In this document: positions 17,118 through 25,215 of the stretch, piece by piece
Numbering within the stretch: the stretch's first letter is position 1
Layout: each line of letters opens with the position of its first letter
Assembly (NCBI RefSeq): GCF_011601265.1
Contig: NZ_JAAOLX010000005.1
Coordinates: forward strand, 1 to 64,000
Length of the DNA: 64,000 nucleotides
Source of the DNA: Iodobacter violaceini
GTDB lineage: Bacteria; Pseudomonadota; Gammaproteobacteria; Burkholderiales; Chitinibacteraceae
Reading direction: 5' to 3'
Notes under the pieces: model-generated
The model's database searches: none
Told to the model about the DNA's origin: nothing
Seen by the model: only the letters and a program-made list of their open reading frames with translations
Translations under genes and position numbers: made by a program

Positions 17118-18055
17118 CCTGTGGCTCCGGTCAGAAAAAGGGCAAGCTGATGATAAAGAGGAATCCCAATCACAATATTGAATGGGAAAGTGACGCCCAG
17201 TACAGCGGCCAAAGAAACAACCGGGCTGGCCTCAGGAATGGCAAGGCGCATCGTAGCGGGCACGGCAATATATGAAGCACTCGCAGCCAGCGTAGCCAGC
17301 AAGGTGATGCCACCCGCAGATAAACCCAGCAAAATGCCGGTACCAGCCCCAAGGACAGCCCCTGTAAGCGGCATCAGTATTGCAAATACCAGGATAAAGA
17401 GTCCCCGCTTTTTAAGCTCATCCACCTGATGGCTCACTATCAGCCCCATTTCCAACAAGAACAGAGCCAGCACACCCTTAAACAAATCAAAAAACAATGG
17501 TTTAACCGGCGCAAGGCCTTCCGGGCCAGCAGCCCAGCCAATCAGCATCCCTCCCAGTAATAAAGTCACACCTTTACCAAGCAATGCTTCATGCGCCAGC
17601 TCGCCCCAGCGCGTTTGCCTGCCTATCCCGCGCGCCAGCACAATGCCCACTAAAATGGCAGGGATCTCCATCACCGCCAAAAAAATGGTCATCTGTGATT
17701 CAAACGGAATATCCCGCGTCATCAGCCAGTTCACACCCACGGCAAAAGTCGCAACGCTGACCGAGCCATAGTGTGCAGCCATTGAAGACGCATCGGCACG
17801 TGAAAAACGGCCAATAAACTTCAGGATAAAAAAGGCAATAAAGGTGAGCAAAACCCCCAGCACCACCACTGCTAAAAGCTGTGGCAGTAAGGGTGCCAGA
17901 GGTTGAGAAGCAAGACCTTGCCCACCTTTTAAACCGATGGCCACAAGAAGAAAAACAGAGAGGGATTCATACAGGGCGACGGGCAGCTTCAATTCCGAAC
18001 GCAGCAAGCCCGCCGCCAGGCCAAATAAAAAGAATGAAACAACCACATCCATCAT
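17114..18055 (-). CDS. sbtA: Sodium-dependent bicarbonate transporter SbtA family
   Basis: A 313-aa protein with about ten membrane helices of the SbtA (DUF897) family. Typical segments are AAHYGSVSVATFAVG in the first core repeat and LAASASYIAVPATMRLAIPEA in the second; both hold substrate-binding serines. LLEMGLIVSHQVDEL precedes the cytosolic linker. It should bring in bicarbonate with Na+, supplying carboxylases or helping pH control in a heterotroph. It begins 9 nt after terC and overlaps sbtB, its usual PII-like regulator. Substrate is inferred from family. Confidence 0.88.
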   Translation of the reverse strand: MMDVVVSFFLFGLAAGLLRSELKLPVALYESLSVFLLVAIGLKGGQGLASQPLAPLLPQLLAVVVLGVLLTFIAFFILKFIGRFSRADASSMAAHYGSVSVATFAVGVNWLMTRDIPFESQMTIFLAVMEIPAILVGIVLARGIGRQTRWGELAHEALLGKGVTLLLGGMLIGWAAGPEGLAPVKPLFFDLFKGVLALFLLEMGLIVSHQVDELKKRGLFILVFAILMPLTGAVLGAGTGILLGLSAGGITLLATLAASASYIAVPATMRLAIPEASPVVSLAAVLGVTFPFNIVIGIPLYHQLALFLTGATG

Positions 18056-18064
18056 CGATACAAC

Positions 18065-19024
18065 TCAATCAGGCTTACGCGATACATAAAGACTGGCAAC
18101 CACACTCCCTGCAATGAGCACCGTAACTACAGTTAAAGAGATCGCAATCGGCATATGAAACCAAGGCATGATGAGCATCTTTGTACCAATAAAAGTCAGC
18201 ACCAGCGCCAGGCCATACTGCAGCAAGTGAAAGCGGTCAGCCATATCGGCCAACAGGAAATACAAAGCACGCAGGCCAAGAATGGCAAAAATATTTGAGG
18301 TAAAGACAATAAACGGATCGGTTGTGATCGCAAAAATAGCCGGAATAGAATCAACCGCAAAAACCACATCTGAGATTTCAACCAAAACCAGCACTAAGAA
18401 CAAAGGCGTGAAATAACGGATACCATTTTTCTTAACAACAAACTTTTCGCCATGGTGATCATCGGTCACACGCAAGTATTTTCGTGCAATTTTAAGCACC
18501 GGGTTTTGGGTCATGTCAGGCTCTTCTTCTGCCACAAACAGCATACGAACCCCTGTAATGACTAAGAATGCACCAAACAAATACAGCACCCAGCTAAATT
18601 CCTGAACGACCCATGCGCCAGCCAGAATCATCACCGCCCGCATCACCAGCGCACCTAATACACCATAAACCAGCACGCGGCGCTGAAATTCGGCCGGAAC
18701 ATTAAATGCTGTAAAGATCAACAAAAAGACAAAAACATTATCAACAGAAAGCGATTTTTCTATCAGATAGCCGGTAAAAAACTCTAAGGCTTTACGGTCG
18801 GCAATTTCTGCGCCTGCTGTGCCCGTTAAATACCACCACATACCGGCATTAAACAGCAGTGCTAAGCTAATCCATACCAAAGACCAGCTTGCAGCCTCTT
18901 TAACGCTGACCTTGTGGACTTTGCTGCCACCAAACACAAATAAGTCGAGGGCCAGCATCGCCAGTACAAAGGCAATAAACGCCCCCCACATCCACGGCTC
19001 GCCAATTGAAACTGCTGCATTCAC
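18065..19024 (-). CDS. TerC family membrane protein (Alx-like)
   Basis: A 319-aa protein with nine or so membrane helices, close to E. coli Alx throughout: SWSLVWISLALLFNAGMWWYL, GYLIEKSLSVDNVFVFLLIF and RVLVYGVLGALVMRAVMI. The acidic membrane residues (SVDNVF, ISDVVFAVDSIPA) fit Mn2+ export, the role shown for Alx/MntX-type proteins. The GTG at 19024 is chosen because GGGAG stands 7 nt upstream and the protein then aligns with Alx; an ATG 39 bases earlier has no such site. The short 63-bp leader is too small for a yybP-ykoY riboswitch. Confidence 0.9.
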   Translation of the reverse strand: MNAAVSIGEPWMWGAFIAFVLAMLALDLFVFGGSKVHKVSVKEAASWSLVWISLALLFNAGMWWYLTGTAGAEIADRKALEFFTGYLIEKSLSVDNVFVFLLIFTAFNVPAEFQRRVLVYGVLGALVMRAVMILAGAWVVQEFSWVLYLFGAFLVITGVRMLFVAEEEPDMTQNPVLKIARKYLRVTDDHHGEKFVVKKNGIRYFTPLFLVLVLVEISDVVFAVDSIPAIFAITTDPFIVFTSNIFAILGLRALYFLLADMADRFHLLQYGLALVLTFIGTKMLIMPWFHMPIAISLTVVTVLIAGSVVASLYVSRKPD

Positions 19025-19087
19025 GCTAAGACTCCCATTGATAAAACACAGAAAAAAACCCACAAATACTTACATCAAATCTAAAAT

Positions 19088-19945
19088 TTAAGCATGGCGC
19101 TTTAGTAAGCTAATTCGTTCATCCAAACTGGGGTGAGACATAAATATTCGTTTTACCCCACTGGCAAGGCTGCCTTTAATTCCAAAAACAGCCATTTTTT
19201 CCGGCAAAGGCGTGTAGCGCTCGCCATTTAAACGCTCTAATGCGGCAATCATTGCCGGCCTTTGCGATAAGCCTGCCCCGCCTTCATCAGCACGAAATTC
19301 AAGCTGGCGGGAAAATCGCATCAGTAATGCTGCGGATAAAACACTAAACACTAAAACCGCAAACAGCATGGCAATAAACCTTAGTATTTCGTCCGGCTGA
19401 ATCAGAAAGAGAGCAAACACAGCATAGCTGCTGAATACAGATAAATAAAAAACCCCCAGATTCAGCACGCCTTGATAAGCAATCAGCTTTGGCATATCCC
19501 TGTAAGCCAGGTGGCAGATTTCATGCCCCAGCACAGCCTCCGCCTCAGCCCTTGGCATAAAAAACAAGAGGCCATTCGACACTGAAATCATGCTGTGGCT
19601 CACGCCAGAAGCATATGCATTCATATCTGCAGAATCATAAATTCCCACTTCCGGGAGGGGAATGCCTGCCAGCCTTGCTTGTTTTGCAACCGTAGCCAGC
19701 AACCAGCCCTCTACATCATTTCCTGGTGTATTCAGCATTTTGCTTTCCAAAGATTGCTTCGCTTTATATCTGGAAAACAAAAAAGCAAAATAAGCGCTCA
19801 ATAGTGAGACAAACAACACCACAACTAAAACTTCAAAAAACCCCAAAGCAGACTGATGGATATCTGCTCCGGTAAAGTGATAAGCAAATACAAGCAACAA
19901 TATCAGTGCCAGATTGCTTAAGAAAAACCACCCCATCCTTTTCAT
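19088..19945 (-). CDS. htpX: M48 membrane zinc metalloprotease HtpX
   Basis: A 285-aa inner-membrane protease. The zinc motif HEICH follows AEAEAVLG, the third ligand lies in QLEFRADEGGA, and ATVAKQARLAGIPLPEVGIYDS with NAYASG are HtpX hallmarks. Two N-terminal and two central helices are present. HtpX degrades damaged membrane proteins with FtsH. The start ATG at 19945 (MKRMGWFF) has CAGGA upstream; 21 extra in-frame codons before it are not conserved. It leads a same-strand set htpX-terC-sbtA-sbtB-AI-2E and diverges from nhaR. Confidence 0.95.
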   Translation of the reverse strand: MKRMGWFFLSNLALILLLVFAYHFTGADIHQSALGFFEVLVVVLFVSLLSAYFAFLFSRYKAKQSLESKMLNTPGNDVEGWLLATVAKQARLAGIPLPEVGIYDSADMNAYASGVSHSMISVSNGLLFFMPRAEAEAVLGHEICHLAYRDMPKLIAYQGVLNLGVFYLSVFSSYAVFALFLIQPDEILRFIAMLFAVLVFSVLSAALLMRFSRQLEFRADEGGAGLSQRPAMIAALERLNGERYTPLPEKMAVFGIKGSLASGVKRIFMSHPSLDERISLLKRHA

Positions 19946-20366
19946 TTTTTTTGTCCTGCAAACAAGCCGCGGGCACCTTTTTCTGATGCAACACAACGCG
20001 GCTTTCAACCACTAACCGATAACCGACCCTGACGAAACAAGTCTTCCCCACAAACCATTGCACAGAGAGGCACTCTGTAAAAAACGACCTCTGCAAAGGT
20101 TTAGTTGTAAGCTTACCGCGTTTAAGCCCTGCACTTTAAGAAGCCCTGAGTTCAGATCTGCGAACGGTCATTTTTAGCGGGCTCACCCTTACTTATGCTT
20201 AAGCGTTCCGGGTTTAAGATTGTTTACACGTCATTGAAAACGAATCCGGCTGGCCAATAAATCTGCCTGGACAATTTGTTTGTTTATTCTAGCCTTGCTT
20301 TTACACAAATAAAAACAGATTATTCTTGATGAATTGATCGTTAAAACTTGATGGAAAAAACCCGGC
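19946..20366. other. Divergent htpX-nhaR intergenic region
   Basis: A 421-bp gap with promoters expected for both directions. The 100 bases before nhaR are AT-rich. I found no tRNA, no clean dyad and no sure LysR box. The remaining sequence shows no credible gene. Confidence 0.5.
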
Positions 20367-21266
20367 ATGCTCAATTACAAGCAGCTTTATTACTTCTGGA
20401 ACGTCGCCAAAGCAGGCAGCATTACCCGGGCAGCTGAACAATTGCACCTCACCCCACAAACCATCAGCGGCCAGCTGGCCGAGTTAGAACGCTCTTTAGG
20501 CGCAGATTTATTCCGCCGCACTGGCAGGCGCCTGGAGCTTACCCCCGCCGGGGAAATGGCCAACGAGCATGCGCGGGAGATTTTTCAGATTGGCAATGAG
20601 CTGGAGCAAACACTAAAAAGAGGCAATACCGAACAAACCTTCCGGGTAGGGGTAGCAGATGCAGTACCCAAATCAATTGCTTACCAGCTCCTCGCCCCCG
20701 CAATTGCCCTTGCCGATCCGGTACGGCTGATTTGTTATGAAGACAAACTGGAGCGCTTGTTCGCAGAGCTTGCCATTCATAAATTAGATTTAGTCATCGC
20801 CGACCAGCCGCTCCCCTCCGAGCTGGGTGTAAAAGGCTATAACCACTCACTTGGGCAATGCGGCATTGCCCTCTACGCTGTGCCCAAACTCGCCGCGCGC
20901 TTTCACGAAGGGTTTCCCCTCTCGCTCAACGGCGCGCCACTGCTGCTACCGGGCGATAAAGTAGCAGTGCAAGCGCCGCTGTTGCGCTGGTTTCAGGAGC
21001 AAGATATTCAGCCACGAATTATCGGACAATTTGATGATAGCGCCCTGATGAAGGCATTTGGCAGAGCAGGAGCAGGTCTGTTTCCTGCCCCGGCCATCAT
21101 GGAAGAAGAAATCCAAAAGCAACAGGGAGCCGTGCTGATCGGCCATATCAAATCCGTAGTGGTGAACTACTACGCTATTTCAGTAGAAAGGCGGCTCACT
21201 CATCCGGCGGTACTGGCTGTAAGTGAAGCGGCCAGGCAATCCATATTTGCAAGAAAAATGGCCTAA
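20367..21266 (+). CDS. nhaR: LysR-family regulator NhaR
   Basis: A 299-aa regulator collinear with E. coli NhaR. The helix-turn-helix region reads YKQLYYFWNVAKAGSITRAA followed by LTPQTISGQLAELE. The effector domain has RVGVADAVPKSIAYQLL, IHKLDLVIADQPLP and IIGQFDDSALMKAFG, all near-identical in layout to NhaR. NhaR senses Na+ and activates Na+/H+ antiporter genes in E. coli. No nhaA is adjacent; instead the divergent neighbour is the htpX-terC-sbtAB operon, a likely target (inference). Confidence 0.88.
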   Translation: MLNYKQLYYFWNVAKAGSITRAAEQLHLTPQTISGQLAELERSLGADLFRRTGRRLELTPAGEMANEHAREIFQIGNELEQTLKRGNTEQTFRVGVADAVPKSIAYQLLAPAIALADPVRLICYEDKLERLFAELAIHKLDLVIADQPLPSELGVKGYNHSLGQCGIALYAVPKLAARFHEGFPLSLNGAPLLLPGDKVAVQAPLLRWFQEQDIQPRIIGQFDDSALMKAFGRAGAGLFPAPAIMEEEIQKQQGAVLIGHIKSVVVNYYAISVERRLTHPAVLAVSEAARQSIFARKMA

Positions 21267-21267
21267 G

Positions 21268-21837
21268 CTAAGCCGCAGCAGCACGACGCACCTCAGCCAG
21301 CCATTGCTCTCGCCGTTTAAGGGTAGACCCCAGCACAGGCCCAAAGCTAGAAATGCGCACTGGCATGACACCGCTAAACTCCAGAATGGTTTTTTTCATC
21401 TGATGATGGCCGGGCATGCGGTAAATCCAACGAAAATACCAAGGTGGCGAATCCATAGTCACCAATAAATGCGCACTACGCCCTGCCAGCAATTTATCCC
21501 ATAGCGATGAATTGGCACGATACTTAAAAGCGAATCCCGGCAAAAAAATTCGATCGATAAACCCTTTCATCAAGGCTGGCATGGCTCCCCACCAAATCGG
21601 GTAAACGAACACCAAATGCTCAGCCCAAAGCAGCGCTTGCTGCGCCGCCAGCAAATCAGGCTCCAGTGGCTGAATCTGCGCATAGCCGTGATGCAACACG
21701 GGATCAAATTGCAAATCACCAAGACTGATCTGCCTCACCTCTTTGCCCGCCTGAAGCGCAGCCTGTGTATAGGCCCCGGCCAAAGCACCGCACAAACTAT
21801 CCGCGGAGGGATGACCAAGAATCACTAAGATTTTCAT
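21268..21837 (-). CDS. NAD(P)H:quinone oxidoreductase, flavodoxin-like fold
   Basis: A 189-aa FMN/FAD quinone reductase of the MdaB/KefF/NQO1-like family. ILVILGHPSADSLCGAL is the flavin phosphate loop and FVYPIWWGAMPALMKGFIDR the family signature. It makes two-electron reductions of quinones and protects against redox cycling. It lies 54 nt downstream of a MerR-family gene on the same strand, so the two are probably co-transcribed, and it ends one base from nhaR in a convergent arrangement. Confidence 0.87.
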   Translation of the reverse strand: MKILVILGHPSADSLCGALAGAYTQAALQAGKEVRQISLGDLQFDPVLHHGYAQIQPLEPDLLAAQQALLWAEHLVFVYPIWWGAMPALMKGFIDRIFLPGFAFKYRANSSLWDKLLAGRSAHLLVTMDSPPWYFRWIYRMPGHHQMKKTILEFSGVMPVRISSFGPVLGSTLKRREQWLAEVRRAAAA

Positions 21838-21891
21838 TGCACGGCCTTTATCTAAAAAAGGACATGCTAAAGCTTGCCCTCAGGGGCAGAG

Positions 21892-22266
21892 TCAAGCAAA
21901 ACAATCTGCCAGGCTAGCCTGTATTTCTGGGCAGGCGCTGATTTCCAGGCTAAGCGCCTCTAGTTGGCCATCCAGTTGCTCAAGATGTTTAATTTCAGCG
22001 GCAATGCTTAAGCGCTTACTGGCCAGTAAGCGCTTCAATTGCTGCCAATCTGGCTGGTTTTGGCTATTTTTTAAAAAATGCAGCTCAGACAACTTAAAAC
22101 CCAGCACCTGAGCCTGCCTGATTAAACGAAGCAACAACACATCGCGATCAGCATAAACACGATATGCCCCTGAGCGCTGTACCGCCCCCAGCAAACCCAG
22201 CACCTCATAGTGCCGGATGGCCTTGGGCGATGCGCCTGTCAACTTAGCTAGCTCTCCAATATACAT
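21892..22266 (-). CDS. MerR-family transcriptional regulator
   Basis: A 124-aa protein with the MerR helix-turn-helix (YIGELAKLTGASPKAIRHYE, then GLLGAVQRSGAYRVY) and a dimer coiled coil from about residue 75. The C-terminal cysteines (near ISACPE and ADCFA) are few and do not form the metal site of MerR/CueR. Because it precedes the quinone reductase gene, a role in redox or xenobiotic response is likely (inference). Confidence 0.88.
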   Translation of the reverse strand: MYIGELAKLTGASPKAIRHYEVLGLLGAVQRSGAYRVYADRDVLLLRLIRQAQVLGFKLSELHFLKNSQNQPDWQQLKRLLASKRLSIAAEIKHLEQLDGQLEALSLEISACPEIQASLADCFA

Positions 22267-22343
22267 ACGGACTACTCATGGTGAATTAATCAACAGGATG
22301 CTGACAATATTGGACTAATCATAAAATGCGCTCAGCAAGCTGC

Positions 22344-22374
22344 AAAAAAAAATGGCCACAATGTGGCCATTTTC
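22344..22374. terminator. Hairpin terminator downstream of fpr
   Basis: AATGGCCACA/TGTGGCCATT stem with an A-run before and T-run after, so it can stop transcripts in either direction. It lies 20-50 bases after the fpr stop (minus strand). Confidence 0.85.
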
Positions 22375-22392
22375 TATTGGATAAAAACTCGC

Positions 22393-23169
22393 TTACTTCT
22401 CTACAAATGCGCGCTCAATCACATAATCGCCAGGCTGGCCGATACGCTTGGACACCTGGAAACCACGCGCATCGAGTAGCGCGCAAGTGTCTTTCAGCAT
22501 GGCCGGACTGCCGCAAAGCATGGCACGGTCTGTTTCCGGGTTAAGCGGAGGCAGGCCAATATCGCGCTCCAGCTTACCCGATTCAAACAAATCAGTTAAA
22601 CGCCCCTGGTTACGGAATGGCTCACGCGTCACTGTTGGGTAGTAAATCAGCTTCTTTTGTACTTCTTCACCAAAGAACTCATTGTGTGGCAGCTCTTTCT
22701 GGATGAAGTCGGCATACGCCAGCTCGCTCACGGTACGCACACCGTGAACCAGAATAATTTTTTCGTATTGCTCGTAAGCTTCAGGATCCTGAATCAGGCT
22801 CATAAATGGCGCAAGACCGGTACCTGTTGAAAGGTAATAAAGGTTTTTGGCAGGCTTTAAATCGCTCAATACCAAAGTACCTGTTGGCTTACGGCTAACC
22901 AGCAGTGGATCACCTTCTTTCAAGTGCTGCAGACGGGAAGTCAGCGGGCCGTCTTGCACTTTAATGCTGAAAAACTCCAGCGTTTCGGAGTAATTCGGGC
23001 TGGCAATCGAGTAAGCACGCATCAGCGGCTTGCCGTTCACTTCAAGACCAATCATCACAAACTGGCCGTTTTCAAAACGCAGCGAATCATCGCGGGTAGT
23101 CGTAAAGCTGAACAGCGTATCGTTCCAGTGACGAACCGATAACACGTGTTCGGTAGCAAAAGCGCTCAT
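22393..23169 (-). CDS. fpr: Ferredoxin (flavodoxin)--NADP+ reductase
   Basis: A 258-aa FAD enzyme moving electrons between NADPH and ferredoxin or flavodoxin. FAD binding: RAYSIASPNYSE (about residues 51-62) and the GPLTSRL loop. NADPH binding: LSTGTGLAPFMSLI and LCGSPAMLKDTCALLD. It ends with ERAFVEK, the C-terminus of the bacterial short FPR subclass. Length is standard. It starts 88 nt after etfA on the same strand, with a repeat element between them. Confidence 0.95.
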   Translation of the reverse strand: MSAFATEHVLSVRHWNDTLFSFTTTRDDSLRFENGQFVMIGLEVNGKPLMRAYSIASPNYSETLEFFSIKVQDGPLTSRLQHLKEGDPLLVSRKPTGTLVLSDLKPAKNLYYLSTGTGLAPFMSLIQDPEAYEQYEKIILVHGVRTVSELAYADFIQKELPHNEFFGEEVQKKLIYYPTVTREPFRNQGRLTDLFESGKLERDIGLPPLNPETDRAMLCGSPAMLKDTCALLDARGFQVSKRIGQPGDYVIERAFVEK

Positions 23170-23187
23170 GTTTTTCTCTTTTCAATA

Positions 23188-23256
23188 ACGTAGGGCGGAT
23201 TTGAACCCGCCGTTTTAAATATGTAATACGCTGGCGGCTTGCTCCCGCCCTACACG
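23188..23256. repeat. REP-like double hairpin between etfA and fpr
   Basis: The outer arms GTAGGGCGG (23190-23198) and CCGCCCTAC (23245-23253) are perfect inverted repeats. Each end also folds on its own (GGCGG..CCGCC). This GC-rich 'gtagggcgg...' element has the look of a REP/BIME-type intergenic repeat. Only one full copy is seen in the window. Confidence 0.55.
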
Positions 23257-23257
23257 T

Positions 23258-24184
23258 TTAAGCCAGCGCTGCAGTCAGCTCAGGCACGGCTTCGAACAGA
23301 TCGGCAACTAAACCAAAATCTGCAACCTGGAAAATCGCTGCATCAGGGTCCAGGTTAATCGCCACAATCACTTTGCTGTCTTTCATACCGGCTAAATGCT
23401 GGGCTGCACCCGATACACCTGCGGCAATATAGAGCTCAGGCGCAACCACCGTACCGGTTTGGCCAACCTGAATATCATTAGGTGCGTAGCCTGCATCCAC
23501 AGCAGCGCGCGTTGCACCAATGGCAGCGCCCAGCTTAGCCGCCAGCGGATTTAAAATCGCATCAAAACGTGTTTCCAGCGGCCGGCCACCTGTTACCACA
23601 ACCGAAGCGGAAGCCAGCTCAGGGCGATCACTCACGGTATGCGTGGCAGACACAAAGCGTGCTTGTGTCTGAGCAGCAGGTGCAGCGTGATCCACAATAT
23701 TTGCAGCGGGGCCATTGCCTGCGGCATCAAAGCTGCTTGCCCGCACGGTTAAAACTTGCACCGCATCGCTGCTTTCTACCGTAGTGAGCACACTACCGGC
23801 ATAAGTCGGGCGGATATAAGTCGCTGGTGCACTGATACTGATCACATCAGAAATCATGGCGACATCAAGCAGCGCGGCCACGCGTGGCAGGGCATTTTTT
23901 GCAGCGGCTGAATGCGGCGCTAAAATCACCTGATACTTTGGTGCCAAATCAAGCAGCAGCGCAGCCACATCTTCGGCCAGCACATGCGCCAGTGCAGGTG
24001 CATCCACACGAATCACTTCGCTGACACCAGCAATGGCTGCGGCTTCGGCCGTTACCGCATCAATACTATGCCCCAGCACCACCAGATGCACAGGCGCATT
24101 CCATGCCGCCGCAGCCGTCACGGCCTGGCGGGTGGCTTTTTTAATTTGCTTGCCGTCGTGTTCGGCCAGAATCAATACAGTCAT
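23258..24184 (-). CDS. etfA: Electron transfer flavoprotein alpha subunit
   Basis: A 308-aa subunit that holds FAD and passes electrons from acyl-CoA and other dehydrogenases to ETF-ubiquinone oxidoreductase. The C-terminal FAD domain is clear: VGQTGTVVAPELYIAAGVSGA, then VAINLDPDAAIFQVADFGLV. The ATG at 24184 follows the etfB stop after one base; seven earlier in-frame codons lie within etfB. Operon etfB-etfA. Confidence 0.96.
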   Translation of the reverse strand: MTVLILAEHDGKQIKKATRQAVTAAAAWNAPVHLVVLGHSIDAVTAEAAAIAGVSEVIRVDAPALAHVLAEDVAALLLDLAPKYQVILAPHSAAAKNALPRVAALLDVAMISDVISISAPATYIRPTYAGSVLTTVESSDAVQVLTVRASSFDAAGNGPAANIVDHAAPAAQTQARFVSATHTVSDRPELASASVVVTGGRPLETRFDAILNPLAAKLGAAIGATRAAVDAGYAPNDIQVGQTGTVVAPELYIAAGVSGAAQHLAGMKDSKVIVAINLDPDAAIFQVADFGLVADLFEAVPELTAALA

Positions 24185-24185
24185 T

Positions 24186-24932
24186 TCAGATCGCCCCTGC
24201 TTCACGCAACTTGCTGACTAATTCAGCCACATTTGCAACTTTAATACCGGCTTTACGCTCTGCTGGCTCAGCAGCTTTAAGCAGCTTTAAGCGCGGCTCA
24301 GCATTGATGCCCAGATCACTGGCAGCAATGGTTTCAATTGGTTTTTTCTTCGCCATCATCAAATTAGGCAGCTTCACAAAGCGCGGCTCGTTCAGGCGTA
24401 AATCTGCAGTAATCACCGCTGGCAATTTAAGCGCCACAGTCTCTGTACCGCCATCGATTTCACGCACTACAACTGCTTCGCCATCCGCTACGGTAATACT
24501 GGAAGCAAACGCGCCCTGGCCTGCATTCATCAAGGCTGCCAGCATCTGGCCAGTTTGACCTGCATCGTCATCAATCGCCTGCTTGCCTAAAATCACGAGG
24601 CCTGGCTGTTCTTTATCAACAATTGCTTTTAATAATTTGGCCACGCCCAGCGGCTGCAGCTCAAGATCGCTCTCAAGCAGGATCACCCGGTCTGCGCCCA
24701 TCGCTAAGGCATGGCGTAAAACGTCCTGACATGCGGCAGTGCCAATGGTCACGGCCACAATTTCTGTAACCACACCGCGCTCTTTCAGGCGCAATGCTTC
24801 TTCTACGGCAATTTCGTCGAAGGGATTGATGCTCATCTTAACGCCAGCAATATCCACATCCGAGCCATCAGCCTTAATCCGTGGCCTGATGTTGTAATCC
24901 ACTACACGCTTAACCGCGACGAGAACCTTCAT
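24186..24932 (-). CDS. etfB: Electron transfer flavoprotein beta subunit
   Basis: A 248-aa subunit binding AMP. It begins with MKVLVAVKRVVDYNIRPR, and has MSINPFDEIAVEEALRLKE and GKQAIDDDAGQTGQMLA, the ETF-beta signature. It pairs with EtfA as the soluble carrier that feeds the quinone pool through the ETF-QO enzyme encoded 3 kb away. A LysR-type gene diverges from the 283-bp upstream gap, which holds several inverted repeats. Confidence 0.96.
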   Translation of the reverse strand: MKVLVAVKRVVDYNIRPRIKADGSDVDIAGVKMSINPFDEIAVEEALRLKERGVVTEIVAVTIGTAACQDVLRHALAMGADRVILLESDLELQPLGVAKLLKAIVDKEQPGLVILGKQAIDDDAGQTGQMLAALMNAGQGAFASSITVADGEAVVVREIDGGTETVALKLPAVITADLRLNEPRFVKLPNLMMAKKKPIETIAASDLGINAEPRLKLLKAAEPAERKAGIKVANVAELVSKLREAGAI

Positions 24933-24970
24933 AAACCCCTCCTATTTGCCGCACATTGTAGGGCAAGGTA

Positions 24971-25043
24971 GAATATCTGGTAAATACCAATCTTTGATAA
25001 AGATATTCCATTTTCCAGATATACATGCTTTAAAGGCATGTAT
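24971..25043. promoter_or_regulatory. Cluster of dyads between etfB and a LysR gene
   Basis: ATATCTGG at 24973-24980 is inverted at 25015-25022 (CCAGATAT), and GAATATCT at 24971-24978 is inverted at 25001-25008. A separate perfect dyad ATACATGC-N7-GCATGTAT spans 25021-25043. Several nested inverted copies in a shared promoter region suggest operator sites for the divergent LysR regulator. Confidence 0.5.
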
Positions 25044-25215
25044 TATAAACAAAGCAAAAATCTTAAGACACTGACAACACTGCGAAAAAAGCCGGGAAAA
25101 ACACTTCTCTGGCCGCAAAACGAGTGGCATTAAGCTTTTAAACCCACTATTTGCCTGTGTTTCACGTGCCTGCAGATCTTTTAAGATTTTAACGCCGCAA
25201 ATCGCCAGATACCCC

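Noticed and set aside
18065-19063. Longer terC reading from an ATG at 19063
   Set aside because: The GTG at 19024 has a good GGGAG site and matches the N-terminus of Alx; the extra 13 residues do not.
19946-20366. Possible tRNA or small RNA in the htpX-nhaR gap
   Set aside because: No cloverleaf, no CCA end and no terminator-type hairpin could be drawn.
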